Assembly: GCF_001441165.1 (NCBI RefSeq)
Contig: NZ_CP013126.1
Location: 1,703,551 to 1,767,550, forward strand
Direction of reading: 5' to 3'
Origin: Acidipropionibacterium acidipropionici
GTDB lineage: Bacteria > Actinomycetota > Actinomycetes > Propionibacteriales > Propionibacteriaceae
Length of the DNA stretch: 64,000 nucleotides
Shown: positions 57,935 through 64,000 of the stretch, one piece after another
Layout: each line of letters starts with the position of its first letter
How positions within the stretch are numbered: the stretch's first letter is position 1
Notes under the pieces: generated by a model
Told to the model about the DNA's origin: nothing
What the model saw: the letters and a program-made list of their open reading frames with translations, nothing else
Database searches by the model: none
Position numbers and translations under genes: made by a program

Positions 57935-58806
57935 CACTGTCTCCGGGCGTCCAGGCCGGTGTTGATGAGTTCGGTGGCCCGGTGGTCGACGGTGATCCTG
58001 CGCCCGTCGAGGGTGCGGATCGGGGCGGCCCCCCGGGTGCTGGAGCACAGCCACATGGCGCCCGCGGTCTCCAGGTCGTTGACCGACAGGGTGTCCACCC
58101 GGGTCGGCACCCCCTGGCGCTCCAAGTCGGCGAAGACGTCGCCCTGGGTGGTGCCCGGCAGGATGCCCAGGCTGACGGGCGGGGTGATGTAGGTGCCGTC
58201 GATGCGGGCGATCAGAGTCGAGCTGGGGCCCTCCAGCACGTAGCCGTCGGAGCTGATGAAGATGACGTCGTCGGCCCCTCGGCGCTCGGCCTCGCGCAGC
58301 GCCGCCTTGTTGATGGCGTAGGCGAGGGTCTTGGCGCCCGCAAGGAGCCAGGGGGAGGTGTCGGCGACGTCGTGGCGGTAGCCGCGGTCCAGCAGCACGA
58401 CGTCGAGCCCCTCGGCCTGAGCCGGGGCCGGATCGTCGGCCAGGAATCCCAGCGCCCAGCCGGTGGGGGCCGAGGCGGCCCCCTCGATGCCGCGGGTCAT
58501 GATGAACTTCACCGCGGTCAGACCCGGCTGATCGGCCATGTCGGCGGCCGCGGCCCCCACGGCCCGGCGCCACAGGTCCAGATCGGGTTCGGGCAGATCG
58601 AGCATCCGCGCCGACCGGGCGAATCTGGCCAGGTGCGCCTCCAGGGCCAGCGGGGTGCCGTGCAGCACGGCTGCGACCTCGAAGATGCCGTCTCCCCGGG
58701 TGATACCGAGGTCGTCGACCCGCACGAGGGTCTCGTCGGGTTCGTGACGGGTGATCGAACCACCGGGGACCGACAGGTCGATCAGGTGAAGGGTGAGGGG
58801 TTTCAT
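57934..58806 (-). CDS. Class IV PLP-dependent aminotransferase (paralogue B)
   Basis: A 290-residue fold-type IV enzyme with DLGITRGDGIFEVAAVLHG, the catalytic Lys in LAGAKTLAYAIN and the ISSDGYVLEGPSST phosphate loop. It is the same length as, and clearly related to, the protein at 27320-28192. ATG 58806 has AAGGA five bases upstream; a TTG at 59040 would read through the intergenic operator and is rejected. First gene of the operon with the dipeptidase and fusion hydrolase, which favours a D- or branched-chain amino acid aminotransferase over folate synthesis. Confidence 0.88.
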   Translation of the reverse strand: MKPLTLHLIDLSVPGGSITRHEPDETLVRVDDLGITRGDGIFEVAAVLHGTPLALEAHLARFARSARMLDLPEPDLDLWRRAVGAAAADMADQPGLTAVKFIMTRGIEGAASAPTGWALGFLADDPAPAQAEGLDVVLLDRGYRHDVADTSPWLLAGAKTLAYAINKAALREAERRGADDVIFISSDGYVLEGPSSTLIARIDGTYITPPVSLGILPGTTQGDVFADLERQGVPTRVDTLSVNDLETAGAMWLCSSTRGAAPIRTLDGRRITVDHRATELINTGLDARRQ

Positions 58807-59006
58807 GGAAGTCCTTCCCGGGTGCAGCAGCGGCATGGTCGAGTCTAGGGATATCAGTCGTCCGGGGATGTGGGGCGTCCACGGATGCCGGGCCGGGGCC
58901 GGGCGGCGGTGGCCGGCCGATGACCTGCCGATAGTCTGCCATCGGGGGAGGGCCGGGTGCCGGGAAACACCCGCACGGCGCGCGATGGGGACAGGGTCAG
59001 CACAGG

Positions 59007-59023
59007 ATCGGAAATTTTCCGAT
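59007..59023. promoter_or_regulatory. Operator palindrome ATCGGAAATTTTCCGAT
   Basis: Perfect 8+1+8 palindrome in the middle of the divergent control region, 42 bp upstream of the TTGACA of the uptake operon. No regulator gene is adjacent within the window. Confidence 0.65.
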
Positions 59024-59064
59024 GAAGGACTGCGCGGCAACGTGTTCTTCCGGGTTTTGGTGAG

Positions 59065-59092
59065 TTGACACTGTGTTTCGAGTGCGTAACAC
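59065..59092 (+). promoter_or_regulatory. Probable promoter of the oligopeptide ABC operon
   Basis: A consensus TTGACA (59065-59070), 16-bp spacer and TAACAC (59087-59092) precede the SBP gene by 111 bp. The -10 is imperfect. Confidence 0.55.
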
Positions 59093-59203
59093 TCCCGGGA
59101 TTTTCGGTCGAACCTATTGACCGGTGCTGTGGGAATGCGGTTCGATCACTCCATCGACCGCGCTGTGAGCGGCCGACTCCCGGTTCTGACGAAGGGTATT
59201 GCG

Positions 59204-61051
59204 ATGCGAACCAGATCCCGTTCCTTCCGCTGTCTGTCGGCCTCCCTGGTCGCCGGCGCACTGCTGGCGGCCGGCTCGATGGGTGGGGCGGGGGTGGCAC
59301 GGGCATCCGGCAACAATGACGTCGCCGATTCCTCGGCCTCCGCGTCGGCGGCCAAGGGCAACGTGCTGCGCATCGCCACCTCCGGATTCGTCGACTCCTT
59401 CAACCCCTTCACGTCGATCTACCTGCTGCCCACCAATGCGCTGCGCTACATGTACGAGAACCTGGTGGCCAACGACCAGAAGGACGGCTCACCGACCAAG
59501 GGTCTGGCGGACTCATGGAAGGCCACCGACGGCGGCAAGACGTGGACCTTCACCATGCAGGACGGCCTCAAGTGGTCCGACGGGCAGCCGATCACCTCCG
59601 CCGACGTCGAGTACACCTACAACCAGATGCTCAAGAATCCGGATCTGGGCGAGGCCAACGGGAACCTGGTGACCAACTTCGCCTCCGTCGAGGCCCCCGA
59701 TGCCAAGACCGTCGTCATCCACATGAAGGCCCCCCAGGCCCCGAACCCCGGCGTTGAGATCCCGATCGTGCCCAAGCACGTGTGGGAGAAGGTCAAGGAC
59801 CCGGCCAAGTTCTCCAACGACTCCCACACCGTCGTCTCCGGCCCGCTGCAGCTGGAGAGCTACAAGGCCAACCAGCAGATCAACTTCAAGACCAACCCCA
59901 ACTACTGGCGGGGCGCTCCCAAGTACGACGGAATCCAGTACATCTACTACACGAACTCCGACGCCCAGGTGCAGGCCCTGCGCTCCGGCGCCGTCGACTT
60001 CGTCACCGGCCTGTCGTCCACCCAGTTCAATGCGCTGAAGGGGGCCAAGGGCATCACCACCCACTCGGGTGTCGGACGCCGCTACAACTCCCTGAGCCTC
60101 AACGTCGGCATGGAGACCCGCGACAACAAGGCCTACGGCACCGGGTCGGCAGCCCTCAAGGATGTCAAGGTGCGCCAGGCCCTGCGCCAGTCCATCGACA
60201 CCAAGACCCTCGTCGCGAAGGTGCTGTCCGGGCAGGGCACCGTCGCCACCAGCTTCATCCCCGCCTCCTTCCCGAAGTGGTCGCTGCCGGCCGACGACTC
60301 GGTGATCGTCAAGTACGACCCCGAGGCCGCGAAGAAGACCCTCGACGCCGACGGCTGGAAGGCCGGGGCCGACGGGATCCGCGTCAAGGACGGTAAGAAG
60401 CTCAGCCTGCGGCTCATGACCGACTCGGGCGAGCCCAATGAGCAGAACGCCGCCGAGTACATCAAGCCCTGGCTCAAGAACGTCGGCATCGACCTGAAGG
60501 TCGAGTCCACCGACGCCGACACGGTCTCCGCGAAGGCGATCAAGGGCGACTACGACATGTACTTCTCCGGCTGGTCGGTGGGCCCCGATCCCGACTACCA
60601 GCTCGGTATCAACACCTGCTCCAACCGTGCCCAGCGCACCGACGGCACGGGCGGCACGTCTCAGGACGGCTACTGCTCGGCCGCCTACGACAAGCTCTAC
60701 GCCCAGCAGCGCTCCGAGCTCGACGAGACCAAGCGCCGGGCCATCGTCAAGCAGATGCTGGAGCTCAACTACACCGACACCCCGCAGATCGCGACCTGGT
60801 ACGCCAACTCCCTGGAGGCCTACCGCTCCGACCGGTTCACCGGGTTCAAGCTCCAGCCGGCCTCCAACGGCATCATCGCCAACCAGTCGGGGTACTGGGG
60901 ATACCTGGACCTCGCCCCGGTCAGCGGCTCCGACAACGACTCCAGCTCCCACACCGGTCTGATCGTCGGCGGAATCGTCGTGGCGGTGATCGTCGTGGCC
61001 GGCGTCGTGTACCTGGTGCTGCGCCGCCGCAGGGCCGACGAGACGGAGTGA
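59204..61051 (+). CDS. Family 5 solute-binding protein with C-terminal membrane anchor
   Basis: A 615-residue SBP_bac_5 protein. It has a normal signal peptide (about 1-35, ending GVARASG) without lipobox. The core includes YLLPTNALRYMYENLV, KWSDGQPITSADVEYTYNQM and the DVKVRQALRQSIDTKTLV segment. Instead of a lipid anchor it ends in a membrane helix, LIVGGIVVAVIVVAGVVYLV, followed by RRRRADE. ATG 59204 has GAAGGG seven bases upstream. First gene of an operon with two permeases and a double ATPase, so it captures peptides for this importer. The anchor type differs from the lipoprotein at 1214-2872. Confidence 0.94.
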   Translation: MRTRSRSFRCLSASLVAGALLAAGSMGGAGVARASGNNDVADSSASASAAKGNVLRIATSGFVDSFNPFTSIYLLPTNALRYMYENLVANDQKDGSPTKGLADSWKATDGGKTWTFTMQDGLKWSDGQPITSADVEYTYNQMLKNPDLGEANGNLVTNFASVEAPDAKTVVIHMKAPQAPNPGVEIPIVPKHVWEKVKDPAKFSNDSHTVVSGPLQLESYKANQQINFKTNPNYWRGAPKYDGIQYIYYTNSDAQVQALRSGAVDFVTGLSSTQFNALKGAKGITTHSGVGRRYNSLSLNVGMETRDNKAYGTGSAALKDVKVRQALRQSIDTKTLVAKVLSGQGTVATSFIPASFPKWSLPADDSVIVKYDPEAAKKTLDADGWKAGADGIRVKDGKKLSLRLMTDSGEPNEQNAAEYIKPWLKNVGIDLKVESTDADTVSAKAIKGDYDMYFSGWSVGPDPDYQLGINTCSNRAQRTDGTGGTSQDGYCSAAYDKLYAQQRSELDETKRRAIVKQMLELNYTDTPQIATWYANSLEAYRSDRFTGFKLQPASNGIIANQSGYWGYLDLAPVSGSDNDSSSHTGLIVGGIVVAVIVVAGVVYLVLRRRRADETE

Positions 61052-61058
61052 TGCGAAG

Positions 61059-62093
61059 ATGACCAACGCCGTGCCCGCCACGGCCTCCGCCATCGAGGAG
61101 GTGGACGAGCCGGAACGCGGGGTCCCCGCCACCCGGTTCCTCCTCTCCAAGGTGGGCGGGGCCCTCATCTCCCTGGTCCTGGTGATCATCCTCGGGTTCT
61201 TCCTGTTCAAGCTGATGCCGGGCGACCCGGTGGCGTCGATGGCCAAGGAGCGCCCGATGACCGCGGCCCAGATGGACCAGCTGCGCGAGCAGCTGGGCCT
61301 CAACAAGCCGATGATCGAGCAGTTCTGGGACTACCTGGTCAACGTCTTCACGTTGAACTTCGGAACCTCATACGTCTACGAGCAGTCGGTGGCCAGCCTC
61401 ATCGGGCAGTACTTCTGGAACACCATCCTGCTCACCGGCACCTCGGCGGTCATCGCGATCGCCCTCGGCCTGTGGCTCGGGCAGAGGTCGGCGTGGAAGC
61501 GCGGCACCTGGTTCGACCGGATCACCTCGGGCACCTCCCTGGTGTTCTGGTCGGTGCCGACCTTCTGGCTCGGCCTCATCCTGCTCATGATCTTCGGGGG
61601 CACCCTCCAGTGGTTCCCGACCGGCGGGATGATGAGCCCCGACCCGCCCGACGGCTTCTTCCCCAAGGCCCTCGACGTCGCCTCCCACATGGTGCTTCCG
61701 GTGATCACCATGGTGGCGGTGGTCTACGCCCAGTACGTCATGGTGATGCGGGCCTCCCTCATCGAGGAGATGAGCGCGGACTACCTCACCACCGCCCGCG
61801 CCAAGGGCCTCATGGAGGACAAGGTGCGCAGCCGCCATGCGGTGCCCAACGCCCTGCTGCCCACCGTCACCCTGGTGTTCATGCACCTGGGCGGGCTCAT
61901 CGCGGGCGCGGTGACGGTGGAGACGGTGTTCTCCTGGCCGGGGCTCGGCAAGCTCACCTATGAGGCGATCCGCGGCCCGGACCTGCCGCTGCTGCAGGGC
62001 ACCTTCGTGGTGTTCTCGGCCATCATCATTCTGATGAACCTGCTGGCCGATCTGGTCTACCGGCAGCTCGACCCGAGGGTGAGGACGTCATGA
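61059..62093 (+). CDS. Oligopeptide ABC transporter permease, DppB-like
   Basis: A 344-residue permease, slightly long because of a 25-residue cytoplasmic leader. Family features are GGALISLVLVIILGFFLFKL as first helix, LMPGDPVASMAKERPMT, the periplasmic LREQLGLNKPMIEQFWDY and the EAA loop SADYLTTARAKGLMEDKV. It begins 7 bp after the SBP gene and overlaps the next permease by ATGA. Confidence 0.94.
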   Translation: MTNAVPATASAIEEVDEPERGVPATRFLLSKVGGALISLVLVIILGFFLFKLMPGDPVASMAKERPMTAAQMDQLREQLGLNKPMIEQFWDYLVNVFTLNFGTSYVYEQSVASLIGQYFWNTILLTGTSAVIAIALGLWLGQRSAWKRGTWFDRITSGTSLVFWSVPTFWLGLILLMIFGGTLQWFPTGGMMSPDPPDGFFPKALDVASHMVLPVITMVAVVYAQYVMVMRASLIEEMSADYLTTARAKGLMEDKVRSRHAVPNALLPTVTLVFMHLGGLIAGAVTVETVFSWPGLGKLTYEAIRGPDLPLLQGTFVVFSAIIILMNLLADLVYRQLDPRVRTS

Positions 62094-63019
62094 CCGTCAC
62101 CACACCGAATGAGGCGGGAGCCGCCCCTCGCTCCGCCCGGGCGATGGTCTGGGCGCGGAGGGGCGCCGCCGCCAGGGACTTCTGGTCCCAGTTCCGCCGC
62201 AATCCGGCCGGCATGACCGGCCTGGTCGTGCTCGTGGTGATCATCGTGCTGGCCATCCTGGCACCGGTGCTCGCCCCCCAGCGGATGCTCGACGTCACCC
62301 AGCTGCTCGACAGCCCGCGCTACGCCCCGCCGTCGGCCGAACACCCCTTCGGCACCGACCATCAGGGTCGCGAGATCTGGGTCCGGATGCTGTGGGGGGC
62401 CCGCGTCTCCCTGGTCGTGGGCTTCGCCGCCACCGCCATGTCGATGATCATCGGCACCATCATCGGGATCGCCGCCGGCCACTTCTCCGGCTGGGTGGGC
62501 GGCCTGCTGATGCGCATCGTCGACTTCTTCCTGGTGCTGCCCTCCCTCATCCTGGCGATCGTGCTGGCCGCCGTGCTGGCACGCGGGGTCACCACCATCG
62601 TCATCGCCATCGGCCTCACATCCTGGGCCGGCACGGCCCGCGTGGTGCGCTCCCAGACGCTGTCCATCGAGTCGCGCGACTACGTCCAGCGGGCCCGGGT
62701 GCTGGGGGCGGGGCACTGGCACATCATCGTCAAGCACCTGCTGCCCGCCGTGTTGCCACTGGTGCTGGCCAACACCACCCTGACCGTGGGATCGGCCATC
62801 ATCTCGGAGTCGACGCTGTCTTTCCTGGGGCTGGGAGACACCACCAAGCAGTCCTGGGGCACCATCCTCAAGAACTCGATGGACGTCTCGGCGGCCACCA
62901 GCGGCTACTGGTGGTACGTCCTCATCCCGGGCCTGGCGATCCTGCTCGTCGTGATGGCCTTCACCCTGGTGGGCCGCGCCGTGGAGAGCATCGTCAATCC
63001 GACCCTGAGGAGCCGATGA
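62090..63019 (+). CDS. Oligopeptide ABC transporter permease, DppC-like
   Basis: A 309-residue permease with the DppC entry FWSQFRRNPAGMTGLVVLV, the EHPFGTDHQGREIWVRMLWG segment that marks this subfamily, and the EAA loop ESRDYVQRARVLGAGHWHI. Coupled to the upstream permease; its TGA is directly followed by the ATG of the ATPase gene. Confidence 0.94.
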   Translation: MTVTTPNEAGAAPRSARAMVWARRGAAARDFWSQFRRNPAGMTGLVVLVVIIVLAILAPVLAPQRMLDVTQLLDSPRYAPPSAEHPFGTDHQGREIWVRMLWGARVSLVVGFAATAMSMIIGTIIGIAAGHFSGWVGGLLMRIVDFFLVLPSLILAIVLAAVLARGVTTIVIAIGLTSWAGTARVVRSQTLSIESRDYVQRARVLGAGHWHIIVKHLLPAVLPLVLANTTLTVGSAIISESTLSFLGLGDTTKQSWGTILKNSMDVSAATSGYWWYVLIPGLAILLVVMAFTLVGRAVESIVNPTLRSR

Positions 63020-64000
63020 ATGCCCGATCTCATCTTCGATGACGTCTCCATCACCTACACCACCTCGGGCCGCCATGACCGCGGCCAGGTGGCGGCGGTG
63101 CGCAACGTGTCACTGGACCTGCCCGCCGGCGGCACCCTCGGGGTGGCCGGCGAGTCCGGATCCGGGAAGTCCACCCTGGCGATGAGCGTGCTGAGGCTGC
63201 TGCCGAAGAACGCGACACTCACCGGATCGGTGCGCATCGGCGACACCGACGTCGCGGACCTGTCCTTCGGCAAGCTGCGGGCGGTGCGCTGGGCCGAGGC
63301 CTCGATCATCTTCCAGGGGGCGATGCACTCGTTGAACCCCGTGCACACCGTCGGGCGACAGATCACCGAGGCCCTCGAACTGCACGTGACCGACAAGTGG
63401 AAGACCGACAAGGCCCGCGCCGCGCGGGTCGACGAGCTGCTAGCGGCCGTCGACATGCCGCGCGAGAAGGCGTCGTCCTACCCCCACGAGCTGTCGGGGG
63501 GCCAGCGCCAGCGCATCATGATCGCGATGGCCCTGGCCTGCGAGCCCGACATCATCGTGGCCGACGAGCCCACCACCGCCCTGGACGTCATCGTCCAGAA
63601 GCAGATCCTCGACATGATCAACGGGCTCGTCACCGAACGGGGCATCTCCCTCATGATGATCAGCCACGACCTGTCGGTGCTGGCCACCGCCTGCTCGCGG
63701 ATCGCCGTGATGAAGGACGGGGAGCTCGTCGAGGTGGGGCCCTCCCACCAGATCTGCCTGGAGCCGCGGGAGCCCTACACCCGCCAGCTCGCCTCGGCCT
63801 TCCCCACCATCGGGGACCCGGCGTCCCGGATGAACCCGGTCTCGCGCCGTGAGCGTCCGCCCCGCCCGCCGGTCGCCGAGCGCCACGCGATGACCGACGA
63901 GGCGCTGCTGGAGGCCAAGGGACTCAACGTCACCTATCGCACCGGCAAGGCCACCGTGAGGGCGGTCCGCGACGTCGATTTGACCGTCCACGCCGGAGAG
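63020..64000 (+). CDS. Oligopeptide ABC transporter double ATPase, DppD-DppF fusion (3' part beyond window)
   Basis: The 327 visible codons contain one complete ABC domain and the start of a second. The first has Walker A GESGSGKSTLAMSVL, Q-loop IIFQGAMHSLNP, signature LSGGQRQRIMIAMAL, Walker B DIIVADEPTTALDV, and the H-loop MMISHDLSVL, then the oligopeptide-specific extension EPREPYTRQLASAFP. After a Pro/Arg linker, LLEAKGLNVTYRTGKATVRA opens the second domain, cut by the window end. Both ATPases of the importer are therefore one polypeptide. Confidence 0.93.
   Translation, partial: MPDLIFDDVSITYTTSGRHDRGQVAAVRNVSLDLPAGGTLGVAGESGSGKSTLAMSVLRLLPKNATLTGSVRIGDTDVADLSFGKLRAVRWAEASIIFQGAMHSLNPVHTVGRQITEALELHVTDKWKTDKARAARVDELLAAVDMPREKASSYPHELSGGQRQRIMIAMALACEPDIIVADEPTTALDVIVQKQILDMINGLVTERGISLMMISHDLSVLATACSRIAVMKDGELVEVGPSHQICLEPREPYTRQLASAFPTIGDPASRMNPVSRRERPPRPPVAERHAMTDEALLEAKGLNVTYRTGKATVRAVRDVDLTVHAGE

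Larger units (their letters stand above)
58807..59203. other. Divergent control region between peptide breakdown and peptide uptake operons
   Basis: These 397 bases hold the two ribosome sites, a 17-bp palindrome at 59007-59023 and a promoter-like TTGACA at 59065. The leader of the uptake operon is about 105 nt. No gene is seen. Confidence 0.6.

Noticed and set aside
58807-59040. Longer aminotransferase starting at TTG 59040
   Set aside because: It would translate through the palindromic operator and add 78 residues absent from the paralogue; ATG 58806 has a good ribosome site.

Overview
The window comes from the chromosome of a high-GC actinobacterium. A WhiB regulator, RicT-type PSP1 protein, actinobacterial Tad pilus genes, PASTA-carrying penicillin-binding protein and frequent GTG/TTG starts all point there. 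From memory, the order metallophosphoesterase, PonA2-like PBP, WhiB, RidA, Crp, Nth, thioredoxin lipoprotein, Nudix, Tad locus, Rv3649-like helicase, TopA, HolB matches the Mycobacterium tuberculosis Rv3644c-Rv3683 neighbourhood, so this is an ancient conserved core with local insertions. Overall flavour suggests Propionibacteriaceae (inference; species not determined). No CRISPR array, insertion sequence, integrase or prophage was seen.

Layout. 1-2.9 kb: minus-strand oligopeptide ABC transporter (lipoprotein SBP, hairpin, two permeases, cut by the left edge). 3.2-6.7 kb: accessory cluster of three LURP-one/tubby-like paralogues, a membrane protein and a divergent MarR regulator with a histidine-rich tail; one palindrome occurs twice between the divergent genes and, in slightly degenerate form, a third time before the last paralogue. 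6.9-9.3 kb: homocysteine S-methyltransferase and amino acid permease. 9.4-12.5 kb: an unusual alpha/beta hydrolase, an HExxH membrane protein and tRNA-Pro. 12.7-20.4 kb: cell-wall and redox core (phosphoesterase, PBP, WhiB, DUF4177, RidA, Crp, Nth, thioredoxin, Nudix). 20.5-27.3 kb: holin-like protein, methyltransferase and a complete Tad pilus locus in two transcription units, each preceded by the same block with two DnaA-box-like sites. 27.3-31.9 kb: accessory strip with a class IV aminotransferase, AAA ATPase, HEPN/Abi protein and two toxin-antitoxin pairs. 31.9-49.4 kb: helicase, methyltransferase, DUF2249 protein, topA, CYTH-like protein, tmk, holB, DoxX, ricT, S33 peptidase, DUF885 peptidase. 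49.5-54.1 kb: tRNA-Thr, CGNR regulator, small membrane proteins, amine oxidase, FMN reductase.

54.4-64.0 kb: a minus-strand operon (class IV aminotransferase, M19 dipeptidase, and a glutamine amidotransferase fused to a beta-lactamase-like hydrolase) diverges from an oligopeptide ABC operon with a membrane-anchored binding protein and a double ATPase running off the right edge. A perfect 17-bp palindrome lies between them. I infer a coordinated peptide import and breakdown module, probably for peptides with D-residues or cell-wall origin. This module and the LURP-one cluster are the best candidates for undescribed systems.
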